Part shown: positions 1-9,617 of the stretch, in pieces
Numbering within the stretch: the first letter of the stretch is position 1
Layout of the letters: the number at the start of each line of letters is the position of its first letter
Assembly (NCBI RefSeq): GCF_022605525.1
Contig: NZ_JAKQYJ010000002.1
Span: 682,001-746,000 of the forward strand
Origin: Porphyrobacter sp. GA68
GTDB taxonomy: Bacteria > Pseudomonadota > Alphaproteobacteria > Sphingomonadales > Sphingomonadaceae
DNA length: 64,000 nt
Direction: 5' to 3'
The notes under the pieces: generated by a model
Databases searched by the model: none
Seen by the model: only the letters and a program-made list of their open reading frames with translations
What the model was told of the DNA's origin: nothing
Made by a program: the position numbers and the translations under genes

Positions 1-321
1 TCAAACGGCAGATCGGTTCCTGATCCGGTCCCATTCGTCCATCTCGTAGGCAATGGATGCTTCGACGAGCTGGTCCCACAAGCTTTCGATCACTTCCACG
101 GGCACGCCAAGCCGCTGCGCATCGGCACGAGCGTTGGCGATCACTTGGGCCTTGCGGTCCATGTCCCGCACCATCCCCCGCTCCTCCTTGATGCGCGCGG
201 CCGCCCGCATATAGCCGAACCTTCGGGCGAGCAGCTGCAACAGTTCGCGATCCGTCGCATCCACGCCGCGGCGGACTTCGGACATGCAGTGGCACTGTTC
301 GGGAAGAATGCTGGTTTTCAT
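1..321 (-). CDS. chorismate mutase (AroQ class)
   Basis: This 106-residue all-helical protein fits a monofunctional AroQ-type chorismate mutase, which converts chorismate to prephenate for phenylalanine and tyrosine synthesis in the cytoplasm. An N-terminal helix with LLQLLARRFGYM is followed by AAARIKEERG, matching the Arg/Arg/Lys pattern of the AroQ fold, and a C-terminal helix carries the substrate-side residues. The length is normal for the free-standing enzyme. The stop codon sits exactly at the window edge, so the gene is complete. It is divergent from rpsD across about 214 bp that must hold both promoters. The family call is by motif and length; no dehydratase or dehydrogenase domain is fused. 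Confidence 0.85.
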   Translation of the reverse strand: MKTSILPEQCHCMSEVRRGVDATDRELLQLLARRFGYMRAAARIKEERGMVRDMDRKAQVIANARADAQRLGVPVEVIESLWDQLVEASIAYEMDEWDRIRNRSAV

Positions 322-535
322 GCCACCTCAACTGCCGCGCTGCGCCGCGGTTGTCGAGGCCCGGCTGCGCAGCCCGGTCAACCTTGACCCGCAGCCAGTG
401 TCTGCTAAGGGCACGGCCACGCGAATTGGCCCCGCACCCCGGTGAAGCGGCGGCCGCGCCCGGCATCTGTCCGGGCGGTGCGATGCCGGGTTGGACGCCA
501 GACGCCAGGTCTGGTCAGCAGATACGGAGAATACC

Positions 536-1150
536 ATGACAAAGCGCACCAGCGCCAAGCACAAGCTCGATCGCCGCATGGGCGAAAACATCTGGGGCCG
601 GCCGAACAGCCCGGTCAACAAGCGTTCGTACGGCCCCGGCCAGCACGGGCAGCGCCGCAAGGGCAAGGTCAGCGATTTCGGCCTTCAGCTGCGCGCCAAG
701 CAGAAGCTGAAGGGTTACTACGGCGACGTTACCGAAAAGCAGTTCAAGCGCGCCTACAAGGATGCCAGCGCGATGAAGGGCGACACGGGGCAAAACCTGA
801 TCGGCCTGCTGGAACGGCGTCTCGACATGGTGGTGTACCGTGCGAAGTTCGCGCCCACGATCTTTGCGGCACGCCAGATCGTCAACCACGGTCACATTCT
901 GGTTAACGGCGAGAAGTGCAACATCGCCAGCCGGCGGGTCGATGTGGGCGATGTGATCAGCCTCGGCAGCAAAGCCAAGGAGATGGCGCTCATCATCGAA
1001 GCACAGAGCCTGCCTGAGCGCGACATCCCCGATTACGTCGCGCCTGACGGCACCGACAAGGTCACCTACACCCGCGTGCCAAAGCTGGATGAAGTACCCT
1101 ATCCGGTCACGATGGAGCCGAACCTGGTGGTCGAGTTCTACTCGCGCTGA
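536..1150 (+). CDS. rpsD: 30S ribosomal protein S4
   Basis: S4 is a primary 16S rRNA binding protein that nucleates the 5' domain of the small subunit. The 204-residue product begins [20 protein letters not shown] and contains the S4 RNA-binding domain at about residues 94-157 ([17 protein letters not shown], then [13 protein letters not shown]). It ends in the typical VEFYSR. It is the zinc-free form: the N-terminal CxxC pairs of some S4 proteins are absent. The ATG at 536 is chosen over an in-frame codon at 491 because the family starts here. It is monocistronic and followed at once by a strong terminator, not in the alpha operon with rpsK/rpoA. Confidence 0.97.
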   Translation: MTKRTSAKHKLDRRMGENIWGRPNSPVNKRSYGPGQHGQRRKGKVSDFGLQLRAKQKLKGYYGDVTEKQFKRAYKDASAMKGDTGQNLIGLLERRLDMVVYRAKFAPTIFAARQIVNHGHILVNGEKCNIASRRVDVGDVISLGSKAKEMALIIEAQSLPERDIPDYVAPDGTDKVTYTRVPKLDEVPYPVTMEPNLVVEFYSR

Positions 1151-1170
1151 GTAGCAGCCATATTTGAAGG

Positions 1171-1198
1171 AAAAAGGCGGCCTTTTTGCCGCCTTTTT
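1171..1198 (+). terminator. Rho-independent terminator after rpsD
   Basis: A 10-bp perfect stem, AAAAAGGCGG (1171-1180) with CCGCCTTTTT (1189-1198), encloses an 8-nt loop. The T-run closes the plus-strand transcript about 20 bp past the rpsD stop. The matching A-run means it could work in both directions. Confidence 0.9.
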
Positions 1199-1275
1199 CA
1201 TGCCTTAATGGTGCGACGAACAACCACTGGCGGTGGGAACCCGGGCCGCAGCTTCATCATTCCTTCAATACTATG

Positions 1276-1443
1276 ATGCAGTACCGGTTCATCACCCCCA
1301 ACAGGGTCGGCAAATGGTATCGATCCCTGGCCGACGCGCAGCGATCGGCGATGGCGATCGGCGCTGGATTTCTCTGTCCAGCCGGCTCGTTCACGCCCTA
1401 TCGCGGCACGGTGCTGGAACTGCGGGACAGCGGCCGCTCGTGA
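1276..1443 (+). CDS. small hypothetical protein
   Basis: A 55-residue ORF starting MQYRFITPNRVGKWYRSL and ending LELRDSGRS. Two consecutive ATGs (1273 and 1276) are possible starts, and no clear Shine-Dalgarno precedes either. It is basic, with aromatic residues in the first 20 positions and no membrane segment. I do not recognise a domain. It lies between the rpsD terminator and the convergent SDR gene, ending 5 bp from that gene's stop. The composition looks protein-like rather than random, which supports a real small gene, but expression is unproven. Confidence 0.5.
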   Translation: MQYRFITPNRVGKWYRSLADAQRSAMAIGAGFLCPAGSFTPYRGTVLELRDSGRS

Positions 1444-1448
1444 TCCGT

Positions 1449-2147
1449 TCAGGGAGCGATCCGCTGCCCATCCCACGCGAAGCACCCGCCGCTATCTTCA
1501 GGGTCCAGCTTGTCGAGAACCCTGAGCAGACTGCGCGCTGAATCCGCGGGAGTGAACAGCTTGTCAGTCGGCACGTTGCGCTGGAACGGTCTGGACAGCG
1601 CCGTGTCCACGGTTCCCGGGTGCAGCCCGACGCACACCGCATCCGGTCGCTTGCGGGCGAGCTCGATCGCCAGCGTTCGGAGCAGCATGTTCAAGGCCGC
1701 CTTGCTGGCGCGATACCCGTACCAGCCGCCCAGCCGGTTGTCGCCGATGCTTCCCACCCGGGCCGACAGGGCGGCGAAGACCGCCCGTCCCTCCCGCGGA
1801 AGAAGCGGCAGGAAATGTTTGGCGACCAGCGCGGGACCGGACGCGTTCAGGGCGAAGATGCGGGCCAGGCTGGCGGGGTCGAGATCGCGCCAGCTTTTCT
1901 CCGGCGGCCGTCCGTCCGGCTGCAGCACGCCCGTCGCGACAATCACGAGATCGAGGGCACCGCCCATTGCGCACTGCCCTGCTGCATTGGCTATGCTGCT
2001 CTCGTCCTCCAGATCAATTTGATGATCTGTCGCAGCGGCCGTGCGCGACAGCCGTATCGTCTCGCATCCGCGCCGCTCAAGCGCATCGGCCAGCGCGCCG
2101 CCAATACCGCCGCTGGCGCCAATCACCGCCGCCCGTCGCCAAATCAT
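1449..2147 (-). CDS. SDR family NAD(P)-binding oxidoreductase
   Basis: This is a short-chain dehydrogenase of 232 residues. The Rossmann nucleotide site GASGGIG lies near residue 10, an NASG-type motif sits in the middle, and the catalytic YRASK (Y-x3-K) comes later, followed by HPGTVDT. The overall pattern resembles the C-factor/CsgA-like SDR group. Substrate and cofactor preference cannot be told. The start at 2147 is chosen because its ATG overlaps the tgt stop as ATGA (2144-2147), so the gene is translationally coupled downstream of tgt. A longer open frame upstream has no homology character. It is the last gene of a long minus-strand train. Confidence 0.88.
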   Translation of the reverse strand: MIWRRAAVIGASGGIGGALADALERRGCETIRLSRTAAATDHQIDLEDESSIANAAGQCAMGGALDLVIVATGVLQPDGRPPEKSWRDLDPASLARIFALNASGPALVAKHFLPLLPREGRAVFAALSARVGSIGDNRLGGWYGYRASKAALNMLLRTLAIELARKRPDAVCVGLHPGTVDTALSRPFQRNVPTDKLFTPADSARSLLRVLDKLDPEDSGGCFAWDGQRIAP

Positions 2148-3268
2148 GTCCCGAAGTAGTTCCGCCTGAATTCGCCCGCAAACTGGCCCATCCTGCCACC
2201 GGCGATGGCGCCACGCATCCCCTCCATCAGCTGCTGGTAGAAGGAAAGGTTGTGCTGGGTCAGCAACATGGCCCCCAGCATCTCCTTGGCCTTGATCAGG
2301 TGATGCAGATAAGCGCGCGTCCACGTGGCGCAAACCGGGCAGGTGCAGCGCGCGTCCAGCGGCTCCTGATCCTCCGCGAAACGGCTGTTGCGCAGGTTCA
2401 TCGGCCCGGCCCAGGTGAATGCCTGCCCATTGCGGCCCGAACGTGTCGGCAGCACGCAGTCGAACATGTCGATGCCGCGCTCCACCGCCCCGACTAGGTC
2501 GTCGGGCTTGCCGACCCCCATCAGGTAGCGCGGCCGGTCACGGGGTAGCTGCTGCGGCGCGAAGTCCAATGTGGCGAACATTGCCTCTTGTCCTTCGCCG
2601 ACCGCAAGCCCGCCCACCGCGTAACCATCGAAGCCGATCTCCACCAGCGCGTCCGCCGACTGCCTGCGCAACTGCTCGTCTAGGGCGCCCTGCTGAATGC
2701 CGAACAGCGCCGCGCGGCCCGCGTGTTCCGCGCCTGCATCGAAGGCATCGCGGCTGCGCCTCGCCCAGCGCATCGACAGCTCCATGCTGCGGGCAATCAC
2801 CTCGCGCGGCTGGTCGGCGCGGGGGCATTCGTCGAAGGCCATGACGATATCCGAGCCGAGCAGCCGCTGGATTTCCATCGAGCGTTCCGGCGTCAGCAGA
2901 TGGCGCGATCCGTCCACATGGCTGCGGAACTCAACACCGTTTTCTGTCAGCTTGCGCAGGTCAGACAGGCTCATCACCTGATAGCCGCCGCTGTCCGTCA
3001 GGATCGGTCGGTCCCACCCCATGAAGCGATGCAGCCCGCCCAGCCGCGCCATCCGTTCCGCCCCCGGACGCAGCATGAGATGGTACGTGTTGCCCAGGAT
3101 GATGTCCGCACCCGTGGCCCGCACATCGGCAGGCCGCATCGCCTTCACCGTTGCGGCGGTCCCCACCGGCATGAAGGCGGGTGTGCGGATGACGCCGCGC
3201 GCCATCGTCACGGCGCCGGTCCGCGCAAGGCCATCGGTGGCGGCGATGCTGAACAAAAAGCGTGTCAC
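2144..3268 (-). CDS. tgt: tRNA-guanine transglycosylase
   Basis: Tgt exchanges guanine-34 of GUN-anticodon tRNAs for preQ1 on the way to queuosine. The 374-residue product has [10 protein letters not shown] with the general acid/base Asp92, the nucleophile Asp270 in [12 protein letters not shown], and a zinc site made of Cys308, Cys310, Cys313 and His339 (CTCPVC, later TQHN). Length and motif order are those of bacterial Tgt. It is in the same minus-strand run as queA, which acts in a later queuosine step, but an ABC exporter and a DUF481 gene lie between them. Its stop overlaps the SDR start by 4 bp. Confidence 0.97.
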   Translation of the reverse strand: MTRFLFSIAATDGLARTGAVTMARGVIRTPAFMPVGTAATVKAMRPADVRATGADIILGNTYHLMLRPGAERMARLGGLHRFMGWDRPILTDSGGYQVMSLSDLRKLTENGVEFRSHVDGSRHLLTPERSMEIQRLLGSDIVMAFDECPRADQPREVIARSMELSMRWARRSRDAFDAGAEHAGRAALFGIQQGALDEQLRRQSADALVEIGFDGYAVGGLAVGEGQEAMFATLDFAPQQLPRDRPRYLMGVGKPDDLVGAVERGIDMFDCVLPTRSGRNGQAFTWAGPMNLRNSRFAEDQEPLDARCTCPVCATWTRAYLHHLIKAKEMLGAMLLTQHNLSFYQQLMEGMRGAIAGGRMGQFAGEFRRNYFGT

Positions 3269-3275
3269 ATGCGCC

Positions 3276-4244
3276 TCAGAACCCGTACACCAGCGTGAAA
3301 CGCGACAACGTGCTGGTATTCACCCGTCCGGCGGGCGGGTTGCTGTTGTAATCAACCTGATAGGTCATGCGGGTCGACAGCGCGTCGCTTATCTTTGCCT
3401 CAAGCCCGGTCACCAGATTCAGGCTGGTATTATTCGAATCCACGATCAGCAGCGCCGACCCGCCGGTCTCGGCAACCGCGTTGGTGTCTTGGGTGAACGT
3501 CAGCCGGTCGGTGATGCGCCAGTCGAAATCCACGCCCAGCAAGCCGGCAAGACGGGTTTCTCCCCCGCCATTTATGAGCCGATTGACGCGAACTGCCGGG
3601 CCGGCTTTCAACGACAGGTCCATATCGTCGGCATCAATCACGCGGTATCCGACGCCCCCGGATAGGGCGTAGCGCGCGGCAAATCCCTGCACCCTGTCTC
3701 GTTCATACTGCGCAAGACCGTAGGCGAACAGGCGATCGCTGAAGGTGTAGCGCGGCTCGTAGGCGAGCAGCATCTGCTCGCGCGTGGTGCGGCCGTTCGC
3801 CGCCTGATAATCGGCCCGGCCGCTCAGTTTGTGACTCCATCTGTCGCCTTGCCAGGTCGCGTTGATTGCGCCTGATGCGCCGATATCGTTGCTGCCGCCG
3901 GTGGCCCGAAAAGCGCCTATTTCCCCCCTGCCCGACCAGCGTGTCGGTTGTTGCGCTTGGGCTGGCGCCTCCGGTTCTGCGGCGGCGAGTTTGGTCGCGG
4001 GCGTCGCGCTGTCCGTTTCCGCCTCCGCACGCTGACGTGCCTCGACCCATGCTTGGTACAGGGCGTCGATCTCGGCGTGGCCCTCCGGCTGGGTCTGCCT
4101 GGCGATGGCGACGACGGCCTCTATCTGGGCTGGATCCCCATTGGCGATGGCCGCTTCGACCATGGCGCGCACCGGTTCTGCCAGTTGCGCCGCGGCGGGC
4201 GCGGGAAAGCAGAGGGCGGCGATCGGCAAAGAGAGTCTCGGCAT
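3276..4244 (-). CDS. DUF481 family outer-membrane protein
   Basis: This 322-residue protein has a signal peptide ([20 protein letters not shown]) and an N-terminal helical part rich in Ala and Glu to about residue 95. A C-terminal beta-rich region of alternating hydrophobic strands ends in FTLVYGF, with the terminal aromatic typical of outer-membrane barrels. The barrel part ([22 protein letters not shown]) matches the DUF481, salt-stress-induced outer-membrane family. The function is unknown. It lies directly downstream of an ABC-2 exporter and 7 bp from tgt, so it may be the outer-membrane partner of that exporter, which is inference. The start at 4244 is chosen for the signal peptide. Confidence 0.8.
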   Translation of the reverse strand: MPRLSLPIAALCFPAPAAAQLAEPVRAMVEAAIANGDPAQIEAVVAIARQTQPEGHAEIDALYQAWVEARQRAEAETDSATPATKLAAAEPEAPAQAQQPTRWSGRGEIGAFRATGGSNDIGASGAINATWQGDRWSHKLSGRADYQAANGRTTREQMLLAYEPRYTFSDRLFAYGLAQYERDRVQGFAARYALSGGVGYRVIDADDMDLSLKAGPAVRVNRLINGGGETRLAGLLGVDFDWRITDRLTFTQDTNAVAETGGSALLIVDSNNTSLNLVTGLEAKISDALSTRMTYQVDYNSNPPAGRVNTSTLSRFTLVYGF

Positions 4245-4292
4245 GGGCACCCCACGGCTAGCGCGGCGAAGCACCGCGCATCAAGCCCGCTG

Positions 4293-5053
4293 TCAACTGC
4301 GCAGCCGCCAACCGGTTCTGAAAATGACAGCGATGATGGTCACGCATACCGCCAGAAACAGGGCTGTGACGCCGAACGAGACGAGAATATTCACATCAGC
4401 CTGACCGTAGAAGGTCCAGCGCAGCCCGCTGACGAGATAGACTATAGGATTAAACAGCGCGACCGTCCGCCACGGCTCTGCCAGCATGTCGATTGAGTAG
4501 AAAGTGCCGCCCAGAAAGGTGAGCGGCGTCAGGATGAGGAGCGGGACCAGCTGCAACTTCTCGAATCCTTCCGCCCAGATACCCAGGATGAAGCCGAGCA
4601 GGGAGAAACTCGCCGCCACCAGCATGATGTACAGCAGGGCCAGCAACGGATGCGCAATCCGGTAATCCACGAACAGCATGGCGGTTACCAGAATGACGGC
4701 CGCGAGAATGAGGCTCTTGGTTGCCGCCGCGCCCACAAACCCGATCAGCGTTTCGGCAACGCCCACCGGCGCCGACAGCAATTCGTAAATGGCGCCAGTG
4801 AAGCGCGGCATGTAGATGCCGAAGCTCGCGTTGCTGGTACTTTCCGACAACAGCGTCAGCATTAGCAGACCGGGAACGATGAAGGCGCCGTATTCGACAC
4901 CGCCGATGTCGGTCATGCGTCCGCCGATCGCGGCCCCGAACACGATGAAGTACAGGCTGGTCGTAAGCACCGGCCCCACCAAAGAGCCGAAGATGGTCCG
5001 GCGAAAGCGCGCCAATTCGTTAAGGTAGATCGCCCAGGTCGAACGGAAGTTGA

Positions 5054-5057
<4 letters not shown>
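4293..5057 (-). CDS. ABC-2 type transporter permease
   Basis: A 254-residue membrane protein with about six hydrophobic segments. The ABC-2 signature region LTPLTFLGGTFYSIDMLAEP precedes FNPIVYLVSGLRW. It resembles the YadH-like exporters that pair with a separate ATPase. The ATG at 5057 overlaps the upstream ATPase stop as ATGA, giving translational coupling and strongly supporting this start. The substrate cannot be read from sequence; exporters of this group handle lipids, polysaccharides or drugs. Confidence 0.92.
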
Positions 5058-6013
<956 letters not shown>

Positions 6014-6037
6014 GCAGAGGCGAATAGCAAGAGCATG

Positions 6038-7066
6038 TCAGGGGATGAGCAGCGAGGAATCGCCATACGAATAGAAACGGTATTCCTGCGCGATGGCATG
6101 GGCATAGACTTCCATCATCCGCTCGCGCCCCATCAGCGCACTCACCAGCATCATCAGGGTGGACCTGGGCAGGTGAAAGTTCGTCATCAGCCCGTCCACC
6201 ACGCGGAAACGATGGCCGGGGGTGATGAAGATGTCGGTGTCACCGGCGAACGGGTGCAGGCTGCCGTCCTCGGCTGCCGCACTTTCGAGGAGGCGCAGGC
6301 TGGTGGTTCCGACAGCGATGATCCTGCCTCCCCTCTCCTTCGCACGGTTCAGCGCTGCCGCAACCGCCGGATCGATGCGGCCCCATTCGGAATGCATCCG
6401 GTGGTCGGCGGTGTCGTCGACCTTGACCGGAAGAAACGTGCCGGCCCCGACATGCAGCGTCAGCGTGTGCCGCTCAATACCCGCCGCATCCAGCGCGGTA
6501 ATCAGCTCGGGAGTGAAATGCAGCGATGCCGTCGGCGCGGCAACGGCACCGTCCTCCCGCGCGAACATCGTCTGGTAATCGTCGCGATCATGCTGGTCCG
6601 CGGGCCTCTTTCCCGCGATGTAGGGCGGCAGGGGGATGGTGCCGGCCCGATCCAGCAAGGCTTCGACCGGCTCGTCACCTTCGAAGAACAGCAGCCACGC
6701 ACCATCAGGCAGGCGGTGTTCGGCCAAGGCGTTCACATCGCCCCCGAACGCTATCCGATCGCCCGGTTTCAGCCGCTTCGCATTACGGATGAACGCCTGC
6801 CACCGGCGCAGGTCCACACGCTTGTGCAGGGTGGCGCCGATCCGGGCCTCTCCCCTGCGCCCCTCCAATTGCGCGGGGATCACGCGGGTGTCGTTGAACA
6901 CCAGCACATCACCACGCCGCAGCACTTCCGGCAGATCGCGCACACGCCGGTCCTGCAAGGGCCCGGCAGAGCCGGCCACCAGCAGCCGCGCCGCATGGCG
7001 CGGACTGACGGGGCGAAGCGCGATCAGTTCAGGCGGGAGGTCGAAATCGAACAGCTCCACCCGCAT
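6038..7066 (-). CDS. queA: S-adenosylmethionine:tRNA ribosyltransferase-isomerase
   Basis: QueA transfers and isomerises the ribose of S-adenosylmethionine onto preQ1-tRNA, giving epoxyqueuosine. The 342-residue product starts [17 protein letters not shown] and shows [31 protein letters not shown] and [17 protein letters not shown], all family hallmarks in the usual order. It begins 19 bp after the cyclophilin gene and runs into the ABC exporter genes, with tgt further down the same strand. Length is normal and the motifs appear intact. Confidence 0.96.
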   Translation of the reverse strand: MRVELFDFDLPPELIALRPVSPRHAARLLVAGSAGPLQDRRVRDLPEVLRRGDVLVFNDTRVIPAQLEGRRGEARIGATLHKRVDLRRWQAFIRNAKRLKPGDRIAFGGDVNALAEHRLPDGAWLLFFEGDEPVEALLDRAGTIPLPPYIAGKRPADQHDRDDYQTMFAREDGAVAAPTASLHFTPELITALDAAGIERHTLTLHVGAGTFLPVKVDDTADHRMHSEWGRIDPAVAAALNRAKERGGRIIAVGTTSLRLLESAAAEDGSLHPFAGDTDIFITPGHRFRVVDGLMTNFHLPRSTLMMLVSALMGRERMMEVYAHAIAQEYRFYSYGDSSLLIP

Positions 7067-7085
7067 GGCCGTGCTCCGCCGCCGA

Positions 7086-7763
7086 TCAGTTCGGCAGCGG
7101 CGCGTTCAGGTCGTCGGCGGTAATTACCGGCTGCTGCGCGACCGGCTGCGGCGGCGGAACAGGCCGGTTGTCGCTGGCGATGGATGCCTGCACGATGCGC
7201 GTCGGGTTGGCCGGCGGCTCGCCTCGTTCAATCGCGTCAACCGCGTCCATTCCGGCAATTACCCGGCCAAAGTTGGTGTAACGCTTGTCCAGGCTGAACC
7301 GAGGGTAGAAGACGATGAAGAACTGGCTGTTGGCGCTGTCGTCAGCCGCCGCCCGCGCCATCGCCACCGTGCCGCGAACGTGCGGCATCGGGTTGAATTC
7401 GGCCGCAAGGTCGGGGAGCGGCGATCCGCCCTGCCCGGTGCCCGTGGGATCGCCGGTCTGCGCCATGAAGCCATCGATCACGCGGTGGAATACGATCCCG
7501 TCGTAGAAACCCTGCCGAGCCAGCGTTTTGATCCTGTCGACATGGTTTGGCGCCCACTGCGGCATCAATCGGATGGCGACCCGCTGCCCGGTCGAAAGGT
7601 CCAGCAGCAGAATGTTGTCACGGTCGGCCGCCAGATCGAAGTTCACCCTCGCCGTGTAATCTACGGCTCCTGCCGCCGCGGGCGCCGCGGCCTGTTCCTG
7701 CGCGGCAGCAGGCATTGCAAACAGGGTTGCGGCGGCAATCGCCGTGGTAATCTGCTTCAGCAT
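7086..7763 (-). CDS. secreted cyclophilin-type peptidylprolyl isomerase
   Basis: A 225-residue protein with a signal peptide ([22 protein letters not shown]) followed by a cyclophilin domain. The domain shows [28 protein letters not shown], and [19 protein letters not shown] with a later FGRVIAGMD. It should catalyse prolyl cis-trans isomerisation during folding of exported proteins in the periplasm. A Pro- and Gln-rich tail follows the domain. The ATG at 7763 is preferred over a TTG two codons earlier. The position just upstream of queA is common in related genomes; co-transcription is inferred from the 19-bp gap. Confidence 0.92.
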   Translation of the reverse strand: MLKQITTAIAAATLFAMPAAAQEQAAAPAAAGAVDYTARVNFDLAADRDNILLLDLSTGQRVAIRLMPQWAPNHVDRIKTLARQGFYDGIVFHRVIDGFMAQTGDPTGTGQGGSPLPDLAAEFNPMPHVRGTVAMARAAADDSANSQFFIVFYPRFSLDKRYTNFGRVIAGMDAVDAIERGEPPANPTRIVQASIASDNRPVPPPQPVAQQPVITADDLNAPLPN

Positions 7764-7854
7764 ACACAATCCCGGTCAAGTGGAGCGGTTCGACAGCCCG
7801 CGTAATCTGGCGCCCCTAGCTGGCGGCGACTTTCGTGGCCATGAACATTTTGCC

Positions 7855-8367
7855 TCAGTAATCGCCCTTTCGACCTGACTGGGCCACGCGGGCAACAACG
7901 TCCCTCTCGACCGCTTCGCTGACGAACGGCGACACATCCCCGCCGAAGATGGCTATCTCCTTTACCAGCTTGGAGGCGATGGGTTGCAGGGACACGTCCG
8001 CCATCAGGAAAACGGTTTCGATGGAATGGTCGAGCTGCTGGTTCATGCCCGCCATCTGGTACTCGTATTCAAAGTCCGCGACCGCGCGCAGTCCGCGGAT
8101 CAACACGGTTGCACCCATGCGACGGGCGAACTTCACCAGCAGGGCGTTGAACGCCTGTACCTCCACGTTCTCCAGACCGATCGCCGCGATTTCCCGCTGC
8201 GTCATGGCAAGCCGCTCTTGCGTGGAAAACATGGGGTTTTTGGAAGGATTGGTTGTGACGCCGACGATCAGGCGGTCCACCAGCTTGCTGCCGCGCCGGA
8301 TGATGTCGGCGTGACCCAGCGTCATGGGGTCGAAAGTGCCGGGATAGATGCCGATCCGTTCACCCAT
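7855..8367 (-). CDS. coaD: pantetheine-phosphate adenylyltransferase
   Basis: CoaD adenylates 4'-phosphopantetheine to dephospho-CoA, the penultimate step of coenzyme A synthesis. The 170-residue product begins with the nucleotidyltransferase T/HxGH motif in GTFDPMTLGHADII and continues with VLIRGLRAVADFEYE, MNQQLD and a conserved C-terminal VKEIAIFGGDVSPFV. Length is standard. It starts 2 bp before the end of the polyprenyl synthase gene upstream, so the two are probably co-transcribed. Confidence 0.96.
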   Translation of the reverse strand: MGERIGIYPGTFDPMTLGHADIIRRGSKLVDRLIVGVTTNPSKNPMFSTQERLAMTQREIAAIGLENVEVQAFNALLVKFARRMGATVLIRGLRAVADFEYEYQMAGMNQQLDHSIETVFLMADVSLQPIASKLVKEIAIFGGDVSPFVSEAVERDVVARVAQSGRKGDY

Positions 8368-8369
8368 CC

Positions 8370-9293
8370 TCAGCGATCCCGTTCCACGATGAAAAACGCC
8401 AGCTGTCGCAGCACGTCGGCCTTGTCGCCGAAGCTGCCAAGGTGTGCGGCCGCCTGCTCTGCCAGCAACCGCGCCCGCGCCCGCGCGCCTTCCACCCCGA
8501 GCAGGGTGACGAAGGTCTGCTTGCCCTGCTCGCCATCCTTGCGCAGCGCCTTGCCCGCCAACCCTTCGTCGCCCTCAACGTCGAGCAGATCGTCGGCAAT
8601 CTGGAACGCGAGTCCGATGTCGCGCGCATAAGCCCGCAAAGGTCCACGCCCCTCCGCGGGCAGGCGGCCCAGGATCGCCCCCATCTCGACCGCCGCGCCC
8701 AACAGCGCGCCCGTCTTGAGTTGCTGCAGGCGAGTAACGGCGGCCAGGTCGTATTCGGAAGCGCTAGCCTGCATGTCCATCATCTGCCCGCCGGCCATGC
8801 CGTTGTGCCCACTGGCCTTGGCCAGGCACTCCACCAGTTCTGCGCGGGCAAAGGGATCGCCGGTCAGGCGGCTGTCGGTCAGCAGTTCGAAGGCCAGTGC
8901 ATGCAGCGAATCTCCGGCCAGCACCGCGGTCGCCTCGTCATACTGGATGTGGAGCGTGGGGCGTCCGTGGCGCATGGCATCATCGTCCATGCACGGAAGA
9001 TCGTCGTGGATCAGCGAATAGACATGGATCGCTTCCACCGCGCAGCCGGCGCGAATTGCCGTGCTGCGATCGACGTTGAACAATCCCGCCACTTCGGTCA
9101 GCAGGAGCGGACGAACCCGTTTGCCGCCGTTGATGGTGGCATAGCGCATCGCTTCCACCAACTGCGCGCGCGCATCATCCGGGACGGGCAGCAGCAGGTC
9201 GAACGCCGTGTCGATCTCCTGCTGTATCGCCGCCATCGCCTGGGTCAGCGATGGCGAAGCTGCGTCGCCGCCCACCGCCTCAACCGTCCTCAT
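8370..9293 (-). CDS. ispA: polyprenyl (farnesyl/geranyl) diphosphate synthase
   Basis: This trans-isoprenyl diphosphate synthase of 307 residues condenses IPP with allylic diphosphates. It has GGKRVRPLL, the first Asp-rich motif LIHDDLPCMDDDAMRHG and the second FQIADDLLDVEGD. The residues before the first motif suggest a short-chain (C15) product, although chain length is not certain from sequence. The ATG at 9293 lies inside the xseB end (14-bp overlap). The xseB-ispA order is widely conserved in proteobacteria, where dxs often follows; here coaD follows instead. Confidence 0.92.
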   Translation of the reverse strand: MRTVEAVGGDAASPSLTQAMAAIQQEIDTAFDLLLPVPDDARAQLVEAMRYATINGGKRVRPLLLTEVAGLFNVDRSTAIRAGCAVEAIHVYSLIHDDLPCMDDDAMRHGRPTLHIQYDEATAVLAGDSLHALAFELLTDSRLTGDPFARAELVECLAKASGHNGMAGGQMMDMQASASEYDLAAVTRLQQLKTGALLGAAVEMGAILGRLPAEGRGPLRAYARDIGLAFQIADDLLDVEGDEGLAGKALRKDGEQGKQTFVTLLGVEGARARARLLAEQAAAHLGSFGDKADVLRQLAFFIVERDR

Positions 9294-9531
9294 CGAAGGG
9301 CTTGGTTCCCGCCGCGCGACCATCGCCGTCCGTCACGATCTGCCGAATGCGCATCTGCGCCGCATCGAGCCGCGCCTGGCAGTGTCGCCGCAACCGCTCG
9401 CCCTGTTCGTAGAGCGCCAGCGACTGGTCCAGCGGCTCTTCCCCGCTTTCCAGCCGCTTGACCACCTGCTCCAGCGCGGTCAGCGCCTCCTCGAAACTGA
9501 GCTTGTCTATCGGCGCGCCATGGTCCTGCAT
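9280..9531 (-). CDS. xseB: exodeoxyribonuclease VII small subunit
   Basis: XseB is the small helical subunit that coats XseA in exonuclease VII, a bidirectional single-strand DNA nuclease. The 83-residue product contains LSFEEALTALEQVVKRLESG and LDQSLALYEQGERLRRHCQA, the family pattern throughout. The ATG at 9531 gives the usual length; a TTG four codons earlier is possible. The large subunit gene is not in the window. It is the first gene of the minus-strand train and is divergent from purL. Confidence 0.93.
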   Translation of the reverse strand: MQDHGAPIDKLSFEEALTALEQVVKRLESGEEPLDQSLALYEQGERLRRHCQARLDAAQMRIRQIVTDGDGRAAGTKPFDEDG

Positions 9532-9617
9532 CGCGCCAAGCAATGGCTCGACAGCTTGGCACGGTCAAGCGCCGTGGAGGAGTAGCGCATCGCGCGCTGC
9601 CTCGCTAAGACGCGGGC

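Noticed and set aside
2148-2333. N-terminal extension of the SDR frame over tgt
   Set aside because: The Rossmann fold begins right at the ATG at 2147, which also overlaps the tgt stop codon; the extension is out-of-frame tgt sequence.
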